DNA of 64,000 nt, from contig NZ_JACHFB010000001.1 in assembly GCF_014205885.1 (NCBI RefSeq), forward strand, positions 248,001-312,000, read 5' to 3'. Made by a program: the position numbers and the translations under genes. How positions within the stretch are numbered: the first letter of the stretch is position 1; each line of letters starts with the position of its first letter. Positions 26,428-37,907 of this stretch are shown here, piece after piece. The notes under the pieces are model-generated. The model was not told where the DNA came from. It searched no databases and worked only from the letters and a program-made list of their open reading frames with translations. Source of the DNA: Borreliella californiensis (GTDB lineage Bacteria > Spirochaetota > Spirochaetia > Borreliales > Borreliaceae).

Positions 26428-28038
26428 ATGAAAGAAGATGTACTAGTATTAGAAAATATTACAAAAAATTATGGTGATTTTGTTGCCAATGATAATGTTT
26501 CTATTAAATTTAAGGCTGGTGAAGTTCATGCTATTCTTGGAGAAAATGGTGCTGGAAAGACTACTTTAATGAAAACTATTTATGGGATTCATCAAGTAAA
26601 TAGTGGTCGAATTATTTTAAAAGGTCAAGAAATAAACTTTAAAGATTCAAGTGAGGCTATTCGAAATGGGATTGGAATGGTTTTCCAGCATTTTATGTTA
26701 ATTCCACAATTTACTGCTGTTCAGAATATTATTTTAGGATATGAAAATTCAAAATTTGGTTTTCTTGATTACAAACAAGCTAGAAAAAAGATAAGTTATC
26801 TTTCGGAAAAGTATGGTTTAAAGATAGATTTAGAAAAAAAGGTTGAGGACTTGAGTGTTGGCATGGAGCAAAAAATAGAGATATTGAAAGTTCTTTATCG
26901 AAATGCAGATATTATTATTTTTGATGAACCTACAGCAGTGCTTGCTCCAAGTGAAGTTGATGATTTTATAAATATTTTAAAGGTACTCACTCAAGAGGGC
27001 CATACTGTAATACTTATTACTCATAAAATAAAAGAAATTAGATCTATTGCAAAGAAATGTACAATTATGCGTCTTGGGAAGGTTGTAAAAACTGTTAATA
27101 TTGCTGAGATTGATGACAGAGATCTTACAAAATTAATGATAGGAAAAGAAGTTTCACTTCGCTCATCTAAAATTAAATTTGAAAATCATTTTAATGTTCT
27201 TGAAATAAAAAATTTAAGTGTTAAAGATGAGAGAGGAGTTTTAAAAGTTAAAGACGTTAATCTTGATCTGAGAAATGGAGAAATTCTTGGGATATCAGGT
27301 ATTGAAGGAAGTGGTCAGGAGGATTTAGTTGATGCAATTTTGGGTTTGAAAAACATATTTAAGGGCGATATTTTGAAAAAAAATTCTTCAGGGAATTTGG
27401 AATCTTTAAAAGGTTTAACTATCAAACAAAGAATAGATAAAAAAATTGGAAATATTCCTTCAGACAGGCAAAAACACGGTCTTATTTTAGAATTCAATGT
27501 TATGCAAAATATTGGACTTAAAAGCTTTGATAGTCCTGATTATTTGAGATTAAAGAAAATTCACTCAAAGAGTAATTTTGATTTAAAATTCAATTTTTTC
27601 AATTTTATTAAAAGACAATTTGATAAGATTAAAAGACAATTTGTGGGATTTGATCTTAATATTTTAAGAAAATTGAGCAATCAGCTTGTAAGTTGTTTTG
27701 ATATTAGGCCAAGAGATATTTTAAACAAGGTAAAGTATTTATCTGGGGGCAATCAGCAAAAAGTTATTGTTGCTCGTGAGATTAGTTTAGAGCCCGATAT
27801 TCTTTTAGCTATTCAGCCTACAAGAGGTCTTGATGTTGGAGCTGTTGAGAATATTTACAAAAGAATAATAGAGCAAAGAGATGCGGGCAGATCTGTTTTA
27901 TTGATTTCTCTTGAACTTGATGAGCTTGTTAATGTTTGTGATAGGATAGCTGTGATGCATGGTGGAAGGATAGTAGGTATTTTAGAGGATAATTTTGACA
28001 TTAATGTTATTGGTAAAATGATGATAGGTTTAAGCTAA
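26428..28038 (+). CDS. Nucleoside/sugar-type ABC transporter, double ATPase subunit
   Basis: 536 residues with two fused ABC domains, the arrangement of the MglA/RbsA and nucleoside (YufO/NupA) families. Domain 1: Walker A GENGAGKTT (38-46), signature LSVGMEQ, Walker B IIIFDEPTAVL. Domain 2: a degenerate P-loop GIEGSGQED, intact signature LSGGNQQK, and Walker-B-like LLAIQPTRGLD, as is usual in this family. An insertion before the second signature holds a 7-residue repeat (IKRQFDK/IKRQFVG). Permeases follow directly. The family plus the known Bmp (PnrA-like) binding proteins of Borrelia suggest purine nucleoside import; no binding protein is encoded here. Confidence 0.9.
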   Translation: MKEDVLVLENITKNYGDFVANDNVSIKFKAGEVHAILGENGAGKTTLMKTIYGIHQVNSGRIILKGQEINFKDSSEAIRNGIGMVFQHFMLIPQFTAVQNIILGYENSKFGFLDYKQARKKISYLSEKYGLKIDLEKKVEDLSVGMEQKIEILKVLYRNADIIIFDEPTAVLAPSEVDDFINILKVLTQEGHTVILITHKIKEIRSIAKKCTIMRLGKVVKTVNIAEIDDRDLTKLMIGKEVSLRSSKIKFENHFNVLEIKNLSVKDERGVLKVKDVNLDLRNGEILGISGIEGSGQEDLVDAILGLKNIFKGDILKKNSSGNLESLKGLTIKQRIDKKIGNIPSDRQKHGLILEFNVMQNIGLKSFDSPDYLRLKKIHSKSNFDLKFNFFNFIKRQFDKIKRQFVGFDLNILRKLSNQLVSCFDIRPRDILNKVKYLSGGNQQKVIVAREISLEPDILLAIQPTRGLDVGAVENIYKRIIEQRDAGRSVLLISLELDELVNVCDRIAVMHGGRIVGILEDNFDINVIGKMMIGLS

Positions 28039-29190
28039 ATGATAATTAATAAAAACGTATTTAGTAAATTTATGTTGAAATTTTTAAATTCTTCAGCATT
28101 TGTTAGTGTATTTGCTCTATTTGTTGGGTTTTTAATTGTTGGATTAGTGGTGATGGGGCTTGGGCATTCTCCTTTTAGAATGTATTTTATAATATTAGAA
28201 ATTTTATTTTCTTCTCCCAAACATTTAGGGTATGTTTTAAGTTATGCAGCCCCTTTGATTTTTACAGGTCTTTCTATTGGCATTTCTTTAAAAGCGGGTC
28301 TTTTTAATATTGGGGTTGAAGGTCAGTTTATACTAGGATCTATTGTTGCTTTAATAGCATCAATTTTGCTTGATTTGCCTCCAATTTTACATGTAGTTGT
28401 TATTTTCATTATTACTTTTTTAGCGTCAGGTAGTTTAGGAATTTTAATTGGATATTTAAAAGCTAAATTCAATATTAGCGAAGTGATTTCAGGAATAATG
28501 TTTAATTGGATATTATTTTATTTGAATAATATAATTTTAGATTTTAATTTTATTAAAAGAGATAATAGTGATTTTTCAAAACCCATTAAAGAAAGTGCAT
28601 ATATTGATTTTTTAGGTTCTTGGAAGCTTTCACCAGAAGGTCTTGCTTATAGGTCTTCTCATCCTTTTGTTAATGAACTTTTAAAAGCTCCTCTTCATTT
28701 TGGAATAATTTTAGGTGTGATTTTTGCTATTTTAATATGGTTTTTGCTTAATAAAACTATTATTGGATTTAAAATAAATGCCACAGGAAGTAATATTGAA
28801 GCTTCAAGATGTATGGGCATTAATGTAAAAGCTGTGCTAATTTTTTCAATGTTTCTCTCAGCAGCTGTTGCAGGTCTTGCTGGCGCTATTCAAATTATGG
28901 GTGTTAATAAAGCCATATTTAAGCTTGCTTATATGGAAGGAATTGGTTTTAATGGAATAGCTACTTCTCTTATGGGAAACAATTCCCCAATTGGCATAAT
29001 ATTTTCCAGTATTCTTTTTTCTATATTGCTTTATGGAAGCAGCAGGGTTCAAAGTTTAATAGGCCTTCCGTCTTCAATTGTATCTTTGATGATCGGAATA
29101 ATTGTTCTTATAATTTCTGCTAGCTATTTTTTAAATAAAATTGTTTTAAAAGGTGTTAAGCGTGTCAAATATAATAATATTCTTAATTAG
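28039..29190 (+). CDS. ABC transporter permease, nucleoside type (BPD_transp_2)
   Basis: 383 residues; the ATG abuts the stop of the ATPase gene. A polytopic membrane protein of the BPD_transp_2 family: SIGISLKAGLFNIGVEGQF, the cytoplasmic coupling segment INATGSNIEASRCMGINV and GLAGAIQIMG are typical of YufP/NupP-like nucleoside permeases. It pairs with the next permease to form the channel. Length fits the longer of the two permeases in such systems. Confidence 0.92.
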   Translation: MIINKNVFSKFMLKFLNSSAFVSVFALFVGFLIVGLVVMGLGHSPFRMYFIILEILFSSPKHLGYVLSYAAPLIFTGLSIGISLKAGLFNIGVEGQFILGSIVALIASILLDLPPILHVVVIFIITFLASGSLGILIGYLKAKFNISEVISGIMFNWILFYLNNIILDFNFIKRDNSDFSKPIKESAYIDFLGSWKLSPEGLAYRSSHPFVNELLKAPLHFGIILGVIFAILIWFLLNKTIIGFKINATGSNIEASRCMGINVKAVLIFSMFLSAAVAGLAGAIQIMGVNKAIFKLAYMEGIGFNGIATSLMGNNSPIGIIFSSILFSILLYGSSRVQSLIGLPSSIVSLMIGIIVLIISASYFLNKIVLKGVKRVKYNNILN

Positions 29191-30088
29191 TGAAACGCTA
29201 ATAAATTCTCAAACCTTAATTTTAGCTGGTCTTGGGGGTCTTATAAGCGAGAAAAGTGGAATTATTAATATTGGACTTGAAGGAATAATGACAATAGGAG
29301 CATTTTCAGGAGCTACAGTTGCATATTTTACAAATGATCCGTTATTTTCAATTTTTGCTGGTGGACTAGCGGGGCTTGTACTTGCTATTTTGCACGCTGT
29401 TTTTACAATTTTTTTAAAATCAGATCAAGTTATAACTGGAATGGCACTTAATTTTTTAGGGCCTGCTATTGCTGTTTTTATAAGTACTTTGATTTTTTCT
29501 TCTAGTTCAACTCCACCTATAGAAATAAAGTTACCGATACTTTTTGATGGGATTTTAAGCAAAACATCTTTTATTTTCCAAATTTTTGGTAAAAGATATT
29601 CTGTATACATAGCAATTCTAAGTGTGTTTTTATTTCATATTGTTTTCAAATACACTAAAATTGGGCTTAGAATTAATGCCAGTGGTGAAAATCCAGAGGT
29701 ATTAGAGTCTGTTGGAGTTAGTGTAAATAAAATTAGATTTTTTTGTGTTCTCTTGAGTGGTTTTTTAGCGGGAATTTCAGGCGCTGTTCTTGCAACAGTG
29801 GTTGCATCAAGCTATGTACAAGGGATTACAGGCGGACAAGGGTTTATTGCTATTGTAATGTTAATTTTTGGAAAATGGACGCCTTTGGGAGTTTTAATGG
29901 GTAGTTTTTTGTTTTCATTTGTGAAAACTTTGTCAATTGTTTTGGCTCAATTGCCCTTTTTGTCTTTAATAATGCCTTCCAAAATGTTAGTTATTACTCC
30001 ATATTTAATTATTATTTTAAGTCTTATCTTTTTTTCAAAAAGAAATTATGCGCCCAAGTTCTTAGGAATTCCCTATAAAAAGCATTAG
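29162..30088 (+). CDS. ABC transporter permease, nucleoside type (second subunit)
   Basis: 308 residues from GTG 29162, 8 nt after AAAGG; an in-frame GTG at 29153 lies on the ribosome site itself and is less likely. A polytopic BPD_transp_2 protein resembling YufQ/NupQ: LAGLGGLISEKSGIINIGLEG near the start, RINASGENPEVLESVGVSV coupling segment, GGQGFIAIVMLIFGKW. It overlaps the preceding permease by 29 nt, implying translational coupling of the two channel halves. Last gene of the operon. Confidence 0.92.
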   Translation: MSNIIIFLISETLINSQTLILAGLGGLISEKSGIINIGLEGIMTIGAFSGATVAYFTNDPLFSIFAGGLAGLVLAILHAVFTIFLKSDQVITGMALNFLGPAIAVFISTLIFSSSSTPPIEIKLPILFDGILSKTSFIFQIFGKRYSVYIAILSVFLFHIVFKYTKIGLRINASGENPEVLESVGVSVNKIRFFCVLLSGFLAGISGAVLATVVASSYVQGITGGQGFIAIVMLIFGKWTPLGVLMGSFLFSFVKTLSIVLAQLPFLSLIMPSKMLVITPYLIIILSLIFFSKRNYAPKFLGIPYKKH

Positions 30089-30242
30089 CAGTTAATAATA
30101 GTTTATAATTTGTTTTTTATATTGTGAAAATTCTTTTAATTTTTTAAGAGTTTTTGATTTTTTGCTGTAAATTTTTTTTTGATACCCTTTGGTCTTAAGT
30201 TTGTTTGATTAAATAAGTAGATGATTTGTGAGGTAGTTTATT

Positions 30243-32501
30243 ATGTTGTTGAAGCTTAAATACAGGTTTGTTGGATTTTTATTATTGTTTTTAATTTTTA
30301 TACTGTTACTTTTTTCCATGATTTTTAAATTTGTTTTATGCGGTTATTTAGAAGATTATTATAAGCAGCTTACAAGGGCACAAGTAAGAAGGGCAGCTTT
30401 TTCTACGCAATCTTTTTTAGACACTCTGTATGTCATAATCAATGGTGCAGCTTCTACTTTGGCACTTGAAACCATATCAGAATTTGCAATTTCTGAGAAT
30501 AGAGGAAAAGATTTCTCTGAGTCTGAATTGATAGATTTAAGAAAAAATTCAAAATTTGTTATTGATTCTGTAAAGGTAAGTAAAAAATATCGACAATACT
30601 TATACAATTTTATGGCCAATCTTAAAAATGATACCCTTTTTGAAGAATTCGCTTTTTTTGATTTTGAAGGGAGAATAATTGTTAGTACAAGACATGAGAA
30701 TAATATGGATTTTGGTCATTCTGAGGCTAATACTAATTATTTTAAAAGAGTTTTTGAGGATTATAGACAAAACCAATTAAAATTTATAGGCTGGTATTCA
30801 AATCTTTCTGAAGGAATATCTGCAGAAGTTGCTATTAGGTCTAGACAAAGTGAAAAAAAGGCTTTTGCAATAATTGTGCCTGTATATTCTCCAGAAGACA
30901 AACTTGTTTGTGGGTATTTGGCTGGATATCTACTTAATGATATTTTAGCAGATAGTTTTGATAGGTTTAGATTCGGTTTTTATAAAAGAGGCAATTTTAT
31001 TTATGTTGATCCTAATAATATAGCAGTCAATCCTTTTGAAGAATACAATGAAACTAGTAGAGTTAGTTCTAAATTTTTAAATATTCTTAAAGATGTTTTT
31101 TCTAAGCCACCTTTTTTATCAAATATTCCTACCGAAGTTTCGGTTTACACTATTGATAGAATATTTTTATCGGAAATGGGAGAAGAGTGCTACTATGCAC
31201 TATTGCCCATAAGCAGTAAGTTAGGGGAGAAGAGTGGGATACTTATTGCTCGGCTTCCCTATAAAGATATTTACGGGGTAATATCTAGTCTAAAATTTCA
31301 GTATATCTTGTATTCTGTTTTAGGCATTATTGTGTTAAGCCTTGTTCTTTTAATGAGAATAGATAAGATTATTAGTTTTCGGTTAAATGCAATTAGAGTT
31401 TTAGTTCAAGATATGGTTAAAGGGAATTTAAATAAAGATTATGCCTTTGATGATGATAATAATGTTTATGACGAGCTTGGAATGTTAAGTCTTCAGGTTG
31501 TTAAAATGAAAAAAGCTATTTCTGTAGCTATTGCAAGTGTTTTGAGAAATATTAGTTATGTAAATAAGGCGAGTTTAGAAGTTGCCAGTTCAAGTCAAAA
31601 TTTAAGTTCTAGTGCGTTACAGCAGGCATCTGCTCTTGAAGAAATGTCAGCCAATGTTGAGCAAATAGCCTCAGGTGTCAATATGAGTGCTAATAATTCT
31701 TATGAAACAGAACAAATAGCTTTAAAGACAAATGAAAATTCTCAGATAGGTGGTAGGGCTGTAGAAGAATCTGTTATTGCTATGCAAGATATTGTGGAGA
31801 AAGTTAGTGTTATTGAAGAAATAGCTAGAAAGACTAATTTACTTGCTTTAAATGCGGCTATTGAAGCTGCAAGAGCCGGTGATGAAGGAAAGGGATTTGC
31901 TGTTGTGGCTAGTGAGATTAGAAAGTTAGCTGATTTGAGTAAAATTTCAGCTCTTGAGATTGGGGAGTTAGTTGAAGATAACTCTAAGGTAGCAACCGAA
32001 GCGGGAGTGATCTTTAAGGAAATGTTGCCTGAAATTGAAGAAACAGCTAATCTTGTTAAGAAGATTTCAGAAGGTAGCTCTAAGCAGAGTGATCAGATTG
32101 CTCAATTTAAAATGGCCTTAGATCAGGTTGGAGAAGTTGTTCAGTCTTCAGCTTCAAGTAGTGAGCAACTTTCTAGCATGTCCGATAAAATGTTAGAAAA
32201 GTCTAAAGAGCTTAGAAAATCTGTATTATTTTTCAAAATCAAGGATTCTACGATTGAGAGTCTAGAAGATGAAGAATATGATTTTAGGTTAATGGATTGT
32301 CTTGAAAATTCTTTTAAAGATGAAAATCAAAATTTGAAAAGTAATGGAATTCCAACTTTAAATGGTAGTAGAAATAATAATTCCTTAGATATTGAGAGCG
32401 AGCCTTATGTAAGAGCTATTAATAAGCGAGTTGATCCTAAAAAAGCTATCGATATTGCTGATAAGGATTTAAATTTTGATGATGATTTTTCAGAGTTTTA
32501 G
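30243..32501 (+). CDS. mcp4: Methyl-accepting chemotaxis protein Mcp4
   Basis: Transmembrane chemoreceptor. 752 residues: helix 1 at about 10-32, a large periplasmic Cache-like sensor (about 35-355; [37 protein letters not shown]), helix 2 at about 357-375, HAMP, then a cytoplasmic signalling rod with the conserved tip [20 protein letters not shown]. The C-terminal 90 residues are a disordered acidic tail without a recognisable CheR-binding pentapeptide. The ligand is unknown. It precedes a second receptor by about 30 nt. Confidence 0.94.
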   Translation: MLLKLKYRFVGFLLLFLIFILLLFSMIFKFVLCGYLEDYYKQLTRAQVRRAAFSTQSFLDTLYVIINGAASTLALETISEFAISENRGKDFSESELIDLRKNSKFVIDSVKVSKKYRQYLYNFMANLKNDTLFEEFAFFDFEGRIIVSTRHENNMDFGHSEANTNYFKRVFEDYRQNQLKFIGWYSNLSEGISAEVAIRSRQSEKKAFAIIVPVYSPEDKLVCGYLAGYLLNDILADSFDRFRFGFYKRGNFIYVDPNNIAVNPFEEYNETSRVSSKFLNILKDVFSKPPFLSNIPTEVSVYTIDRIFLSEMGEECYYALLPISSKLGEKSGILIARLPYKDIYGVISSLKFQYILYSVLGIIVLSLVLLMRIDKIISFRLNAIRVLVQDMVKGNLNKDYAFDDDNNVYDELGMLSLQVVKMKKAISVAIASVLRNISYVNKASLEVASSSQNLSSSALQQASALEEMSANVEQIASGVNMSANNSYETEQIALKTNENSQIGGRAVEESVIAMQDIVEKVSVIEEIARKTNLLALNAAIEAARAGDEGKGFAVVASEIRKLADLSKISALEIGELVEDNSKVATEAGVIFKEMLPEIEETANLVKKISEGSSKQSDQIAQFKMALDQVGEVVQSSASSSEQLSSMSDKMLEKSKELRKSVLFFKIKDSTIESLEDEEYDFRLMDCLENSFKDENQNLKSNGIPTLNGSRNNNSLDIESEPYVRAINKRVDPKKAIDIADKDLNFDDDFSEF

Positions 32502-32531
32502 AATTTATTTTTTTTGAAAGAGGTGGTTAGT

Positions 32532-34433
32532 ATGAAGCTGAAAGCTAGGATGTTGCTACTTGTTCTTATCCTTATAGCATTTTTTATATCAATTCTGTTT
32601 TTTATTTTTGGGATGCTGATTAGCAGTAAATTGGTAGATCAGCAGTTTGATCTTATGATAAATCTTATTGGGAACATTAAAAATTCTTTTAACCTTTATA
32701 TTTCTTCAATGGAAGAGAAGGTTAGGGTTAGTTCCATGTATTTCAACTCTGCTGATAAATTTAATGAGGCTAGTAAAATTAAATCCAAAAGGTTGAATTT
32801 TATTTCAGATCAATCTGAAATTCTAATTCAAACCGGTAGTAATATGATGGTTACAAACAAAGAAGGTAAAATAGTTTTTACTTCGGCTGTTAAGGATAAT
32901 AGTGATTTTGGCAAATCTATTGGAGATAGAGAATATTTTACAAAACTTAAAGAGTCTCAAAGTATTGTTTACAATTCCTTTGTCATGTTGGCAGATCCTG
33001 GGTCTATTGAGGAGTCTTTAGTTAAAGATATTTCCAAGATAAAAAATAAAAAAGGTCAGATTCCTTACATATTAATAGGTATACCATTAAGAGATTTTGA
33101 AACAGGCGACATTTTTGGCTATTTTATGCTTTTCTATTCAATGGATTACATATATAGGTCTTTTAGGGGAATTAATTTTGGAATACTCTCTAGCGGTCGT
33201 GCGTTAGCTTATGATACTACGGGTAGATTATTGGTTCATCATACAGTACTGCCAGGCGATGTTTTGACTGATATTAGTGCTTCTTATTCTAATATTATTA
33301 AAAAAACATCTGAAGATTTGTTGCAAAAGAATAAAGAAATTTCAACTGTTTATTATTATGATCCTAATAGCAGTAAGAAATATGTGGGAATTAGTCAAAA
33401 GGTGTTATTAAATTTGTCTAATAATAGATTTATTCTTTTAATGAGAATTTCGGAAGATGATTTTTATTATATGTCGCGAGCTACAACTATAATCTTAGTA
33501 ATTAGTTTTGTATTTACATTACTTATGCTTGCTATTGCAACTCTTTATCTTGTGAAAAGGTTAAGTTCTTCTTTGAATAAGATATTGGAATATTCTGAGC
33601 GACTTGCTTCTGGTAATTTTACTGTTGATGTTAATTTTGGCAAATGGGATACTGTAGAGCTTTATAGTTTGTACGAAGGGCTTGAACAATTGAGAACCAA
33701 TTTTTCTTCAGTTGCAAAAGGGGTTATTGAAAATCTAGATTACCTTTATGAAAATGCGATTCAAATAGCAAATGCAAGCCAAAATTTGAGTTCTGGTGCT
33801 GTTGAGCAGGCTTCTACTTTAGAGCAAATGACAGCAAATATTGAGCAAATATCACAAGGCGTTTCTGAGAATACTGAAAATGCATCTACTACTGAAAAAA
33901 TTGCTGTTAATACTAATGAAAGGACTAAAGAGGGGCATAAATCTGTTGTTAAAGCTATTACAGCAATGACTGTAATTACTGAAAAAATTGGAATTATTGA
34001 TGAGATAACAAGACAAACCAATTTGCTTGCTTTAAATGCCTCGATTGAAGCTGCACGAGTGGGAGAAAAAGGTAAGGGGTTTGAAGTGGTAGCTGCTGAG
34101 GTTAGAAAGCTTGCGGATCAAAGCAAAGAATCAGCAAGAGAGATTATTGATATTGCAAACAGAAGCTTAACTGTTGCAAGTCGTGCTGGGGAAAATTTTG
34201 AACAAATAGTTCCTGGTATGGAGCAAACGGCCAGACTTGTGAAAAATATTTCTAATGAAAGTTCTAAACAAAGTGTTCAAATAGAACAATTTAAAAATGC
34301 AATAGAGCAGGTTAGTCAGTTAGTTCAGACTACAGCTTCAAGTAGTGAAGAGCTTTCTGCGATGTCTGAAAAAATGTTAGAGAGTGTAAAAGATTTAAAA
34401 GAATCTGTTGATTACTTTAAGATCGAAAAGTAA
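32532..34433 (+). CDS. mcp5: Methyl-accepting chemotaxis protein Mcp5
   Basis: 633 residues from ATG 32532 behind AGAGGTGG (32519-32526); an in-frame TTG at 32514 is rejected because it precedes that site. Helix 1 at about 8-30, a periplasmic dCache-like sensor ([17 protein letters not shown]), helix 2 at about 315-340, HAMP and a signalling tip [21 protein letters not shown]. The protein ends soon after the rod (VDYFKIEK), again with no CheR docking tail. B. burgdorferi Mcp5 has been linked to infection, so a host-derived ligand is possible. Confidence 0.94.
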   Translation: MKLKARMLLLVLILIAFFISILFFIFGMLISSKLVDQQFDLMINLIGNIKNSFNLYISSMEEKVRVSSMYFNSADKFNEASKIKSKRLNFISDQSEILIQTGSNMMVTNKEGKIVFTSAVKDNSDFGKSIGDREYFTKLKESQSIVYNSFVMLADPGSIEESLVKDISKIKNKKGQIPYILIGIPLRDFETGDIFGYFMLFYSMDYIYRSFRGINFGILSSGRALAYDTTGRLLVHHTVLPGDVLTDISASYSNIIKKTSEDLLQKNKEISTVYYYDPNSSKKYVGISQKVLLNLSNNRFILLMRISEDDFYYMSRATTIILVISFVFTLLMLAIATLYLVKRLSSSLNKILEYSERLASGNFTVDVNFGKWDTVELYSLYEGLEQLRTNFSSVAKGVIENLDYLYENAIQIANASQNLSSGAVEQASTLEQMTANIEQISQGVSENTENASTTEKIAVNTNERTKEGHKSVVKAITAMTVITEKIGIIDEITRQTNLLALNASIEAARVGEKGKGFEVVAAEVRKLADQSKESAREIIDIANRSLTVASRAGENFEQIVPGMEQTARLVKNISNESSKQSVQIEQFKNAIEQVSQLVQTTASSSEELSAMSEKMLESVKDLKESVDYFKIEK

Positions 34434-34475
34434 GCAGAAGATTTAAAAATCCTCTCCAGCTTTTTTGGCGGATTA

Positions 34476-35543
34476 TTATTCTATAATTTTAAAAATTTTA
34501 GCACCCCCTAGGCATTTTGTATTTTTATAAAAAATTGCAAATTGCCCCGGAGAGATTCCATTGTCTTTTTTATTTAAAGAAATTTCCATTAAGTTATTGG
34601 CAATAAGTTTTAGTTTACATGAATATTTCTTTTCGCCATGTCTTATTTTAATTTTGAAATTTTCAAAATTTGAAGGTGTGTTGTTTATCCAATGTATTTC
34701 ATGAACTAAAAATTTGCGTTTTGCTTGTTTTAAATAATTTTCGTTATGGGATATATATATAATATTTTTTTCCAAGTCTTTTTCTATGACGAACCACGGT
34801 CCGTTGCTAAGCTTTATTCCCCTTCTTTGTCCAACTGTAAAAAACCAGTATCCGTTGTGAATTCCTATTATTTTTCCTGTTTCTTTTTCAATTATATTTC
34901 CCTTTCTCTCTCCAAGATGATATTTAATAAATTCGTTATATTTAATTTTTCCTAAAAAGCAGATACCCTGACTATCTTTTCTATCTTTGTTGGGTAAATT
35001 TATGCTTTTAGCTATTTGTCTTACTTCGCTTTTAAGTAATGTGCCTAAAGGGAAGTATAGTTTTGACATTTGTTTTTGAGAGAGATGAGATAAAAAGTAG
35101 CTTTGGTCTTTAATTTTATCTTTTGCCTGTTTTAAGAAAAATTTGTTTTCTTTTATTTGTATTTTAGCATAATGTCCTGTTACAACTAAATCATATTGGC
35201 TATTGATTTTCTCAAAAAATGCTCCAAACTTTATCCTTTGATTACAAAAAATATCTGGACTTGGGGTATTGCCATTTTTAAGTTCTTCAATAGTATAGCT
35301 TACTATTTTGTTATAATATTCTTTTTGAAAGTTTATTATTTCATATGGTACATTAAATTTATTGCATATAGCTTCAACATAATTTAAATCTTCTTGCCAA
35401 GGGCAGTTTCCAATATAAGACAGTTCATCTTCAACCCAAATTTTTAAATAGTAACATTTTATATTTGAATATCCTTTGTTTATAATTTTATAAAGGGCAA
35501 CAGAGCTGTCAACTCCTCCAGATAAAAGCACGGCTATTTTCAT
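34476..35543 (-). CDS. mnmA: tRNA-specific 2-thiouridylase MnmA
   Basis: Makes the 2-thio group of U34 in tRNA-Lys, -Glu and -Gln. 355 residues. PP-loop [10 protein letters not shown] (6-15), catalytic Cys in [14 protein letters not shown] (about residue 101), TGHYAKI, and the second catalytic Cys in DSQGICFLG. The SPGQFAIFY block at the C-terminus is typical of the beta-barrel domain. Divergent from the mevalonate operon, convergent with mcp5. Confidence 0.96.
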   Translation of the reverse strand: MKIAVLLSGGVDSSVALYKIINKGYSNIKCYYLKIWVEDELSYIGNCPWQEDLNYVEAICNKFNVPYEIINFQKEYYNKIVSYTIEELKNGNTPSPDIFCNQRIKFGAFFEKINSQYDLVVTGHYAKIQIKENKFFLKQAKDKIKDQSYFLSHLSQKQMSKLYFPLGTLLKSEVRQIAKSINLPNKDRKDSQGICFLGKIKYNEFIKYHLGERKGNIIEKETGKIIGIHNGYWFFTVGQRRGIKLSNGPWFVIEKDLEKNIIYISHNENYLKQAKRKFLVHEIHWINNTPSNFENFKIKIRHGEKKYSCKLKLIANNLMEISLNKKDNGISPGQFAIFYKNTKCLGGAKIFKIIE

Positions 35544-35577
35544 AAACTTCCATTTTTAGATTTTATTATATAAGATT

Positions 35578-35606
35578 TTGCTAATTTTTGTAAATTATAA
35601 TATAAT
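35578..35606 (+). promoter_or_regulatory. Sigma-70 promoter for the mevalonate operon
   Basis: TTGCTA (35578-35583), exactly 17 bp, TATAAT (35601-35606). The predicted start is near 35613, leaving a leader of about 23 nt with GAGGAA before the ATG at 35636. Confidence 0.75.
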
Positions 35607-35635
35607 ACATAAGTTAACAATGCATTGAGGAATAT

Positions 35636-36859
35636 ATGAAAATAGGTATTAGTGATATTAGAATTTTTTTACCTTTAAATTATTTAGATTTTTCTGTTCT
35701 TTTGGAAAATCCTTTATATTCGTCCAATGAAGTTTTTTTAAAAAAAATCAATAGAGCAATAAATGCAACCTTGCAAAAAGGTTTTAGGTTTACTGGTCCT
35801 AATGAGGATAGTGTAACCATGGCAAGTTCGGCTGTTAAGCTTATTTTTGACAACAATAATCTTGATCTAAGCAAAATTAGAATGCTTTTGGGTGGAACTG
35901 AGACAGGTGTTGATCATTCAAAGGCCATTTCTTCTTATGTTTTTGGAGCTTTAAGGCAATCTGGCATTTGCCTAGGAAATAATTTTCTAACTTTCCAGGT
36001 TCAGCATGCGTGTGCTGGCGCTGCTATGTCTTTGCATGCTGTAGCAAGTGTTCTAAGTCATTCTAATAATTCTGAATATGGCATAGTTTTTTCTTCAGAT
36101 ATTGCACATTATAGCAGTCTTACTACGGCTGAGATTACCCAAGGAGCTGGTGCAACTGCAATTTTGGTTGAAAAAAATCCAAAGCTACTTTCGATCAATT
36201 TATTTGAATATGGAGTTTATACCGATGATGTTGACGATTTTTTTAGACCTTTTGGAAGTGTTGAAGCTAAAGTGCGAGGTCAATATTCAGTTGAATGTTA
36301 TAATAATGCAAACGAAAATGCTTTAAGAGATTTTGCTTTCAAAAAGCAACTTAGCATGAAAGATTTATTTTCTAATTATAGATTTGTTTTGCATGTTCCT
36401 TTTGCTAAAATGCCAATAGATTCAATGCATTATATTTTGAAAAAATATTATAGTGATGACGAATCTGTTAGAAATGCGTATTTGCAATCAATAGATTTTT
36501 ACGATGGCGTTGAGGCTGCTATGGAAGTAGGAAATTTGTATACGGGTTCAATTTTTCTATCTTTAGCATTTTATTTAAAAAGGGTCTTTTTAAAGAAAGA
36601 TATTACAGGGGAAAAGATATTGTTTTGTTCTTATGGATCTGGCAATATTATGATTATTTATGAACTTACCATTGAAGAGGGCGCTTTTGATGTTGTTAAA
36701 TTATGGGATCTTGATGGGCTTATAAAAAATAGAAATAATGCAAATTTTGAAGAATATAAAGATTTTTTTCAAAATAAAGTAGTTCCTGGTGAATCCAGAG
36801 GATTTTATTTGAAAGAATTAAGGAATGATGGATACCGAGTTTATGGGTATCGAGCCTAA
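35636..36859 (+). CDS. Hydroxymethylglutaryl-CoA synthase
   Basis: Condenses acetyl-CoA with acetoacetyl-CoA to HMG-CoA, the first committed step of the mevalonate pathway. 407 residues, ATG behind GAGGAA. Catalytic Glu89 (GGTETGVDH), nucleophile Cys126 ([13 protein letters not shown]) and catalytic His in HVPFAKMP are all present. Length fits bacterial mvaS proteins. First gene of a six-gene mevalonate operon; the next start lies within its 3' end. Confidence 0.95.
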   Translation: MKIGISDIRIFLPLNYLDFSVLLENPLYSSNEVFLKKINRAINATLQKGFRFTGPNEDSVTMASSAVKLIFDNNNLDLSKIRMLLGGTETGVDHSKAISSYVFGALRQSGICLGNNFLTFQVQHACAGAAMSLHAVASVLSHSNNSEYGIVFSSDIAHYSSLTTAEITQGAGATAILVEKNPKLLSINLFEYGVYTDDVDDFFRPFGSVEAKVRGQYSVECYNNANENALRDFAFKKQLSMKDLFSNYRFVLHVPFAKMPIDSMHYILKKYYSDDESVRNAYLQSIDFYDGVEAAMEVGNLYTGSIFLSLAFYLKRVFLKKDITGEKILFCSYGSGNIMIIYELTIEEGAFDVVKLWDLDGLIKNRNNANFEEYKDFFQNKVVPGESRGFYLKELRNDGYRVYGYRA

Positions 36860-37907
36860 TATATTAGAAAATAAAAAAAAGCATATTGAGATTTGTTTAA
36901 ATAAAAACGATGTTAAAAGTAGTTGCAATTTCTTAAAGTTTATTAAGCTGAAACATAATGCTCTTAGTGATTTTAATTTCTCGGAGATAAACATAAAAGA
37001 AGAGATATTTGGATACAATATTAGCATGCCTGTTTTTATTTCTTCCATGACAGGAGGCAGTAAAGAGGGGAATAACTTTAATAAATCTTTAGTTAGAATT
37101 GCAAATTATTTAAAAATTCCTATGGGCTTAGGTTCTTTTAAGCTTTTGTTTAAGTATCCCGAGCACATAAGAGACTTTACTCTTAAAAGGTATGCTCATA
37201 ATATTCCTTTGTTTGCCAATGTTGGTGCTGTTCAGATTGTTGAGTTTGGTATTTCTAAAATAGCTGAAATGATTAAAAGATTAGAAGTTGATGCAATTGT
37301 TGTTCATCTTAATGCGGGACAAGAATTGATGAATGTTAATGGAGACAGAAATTTTAAAGGAATAAAAGAGTCGATAGCCAAATTGTCTGACTTTTTAAGT
37401 GTTCCATTGATTGTAAAAGAGACAGGTTTTGGAATTTCGCCAAAAGACGTTAAGGAGTTATTCAGCCTTGGCGTTTCTTATGTTGATCTTGCTGGGAGTG
37501 GTGGAACCAATTGGATTTTAGTAGAAGGCATGAAGGGCAATAATCTAAACATTGCATCTTGTTTTTCTGATTGGGGAATTCCTTCAATTTTTACTTTACT
37601 TAGTGTTGATGATTCTCTAAAGGCTAATATTTTTGCATCTGGTGGATATGAGACGGGCATGGATATTGTTAAAGGGATTGCTCTTGGAGCTAGACTTATA
37701 GGCGTTGCAGCAGTTGTTCTTAGATCTTTTTATGATTCAGGAGAAGATGCTGTATTTAATCTTTTTTCTGATTATGAACATGTTTTGAAAATGTCTATGT
37801 TTTTAAGTGGAAGCAAAAGTTTGTCAGAACTTAGAAATAATAAGTATTTTTTGAGTAGTTATTTGCTTGATGAGCTTGGGGTCTTTAAGCAGTTTTATGG
37901 AGCTTAG
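36843..37907 (+). CDS. fni: Isopentenyl-diphosphate delta-isomerase, type 2 (FMN)
   Basis: Flavoenzyme interconverting isopentenyl and dimethylallyl diphosphate. From ATG 36843 it is 354 residues; two more ATGs at 36825/36828 lie next to AAGGA (36819-36823), so the start is uncertain by six residues. The N-terminal KKKHIE corresponds to the family's [37 protein letters not shown] and [10 protein letters not shown] are FMN/substrate motifs. It overlaps the HMG-CoA synthase end and is overlapped by the reductase gene. Confidence 0.93.
   Translation: MGIEPNILENKKKHIEICLNKNDVKSSCNFLKFIKLKHNALSDFNFSEINIKEEIFGYNISMPVFISSMTGGSKEGNNFNKSLVRIANYLKIPMGLGSFKLLFKYPEHIRDFTLKRYAHNIPLFANVGAVQIVEFGISKIAEMIKRLEVDAIVVHLNAGQELMNVNGDRNFKGIKESIAKLSDFLSVPLIVKETGFGISPKDVKELFSLGVSYVDLAGSGGTNWILVEGMKGNNLNIASCFSDWGIPSIFTLLSVDDSLKANIFASGGYETGMDIVKGIALGARLIGVAAVVLRSFYDSGEDAVFNLFSDYEHVLKMSMFLSGSKSLSELRNNKYFLSSYLLDELGVFKQFYGA

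Noticed and set aside
30089..30242. Promoter for mcp4
   Set aside because: TTGCTG near 30162 has no acceptable -10 at 16-18 bp and the region is mostly T-runs; no motility-type sigma-28 promoter could be recognised either.
34434..34475. Terminator between mcp5 and mnmA
   Set aside because: Only aatcc/ggatt pairs with a large loop; too weak to call.
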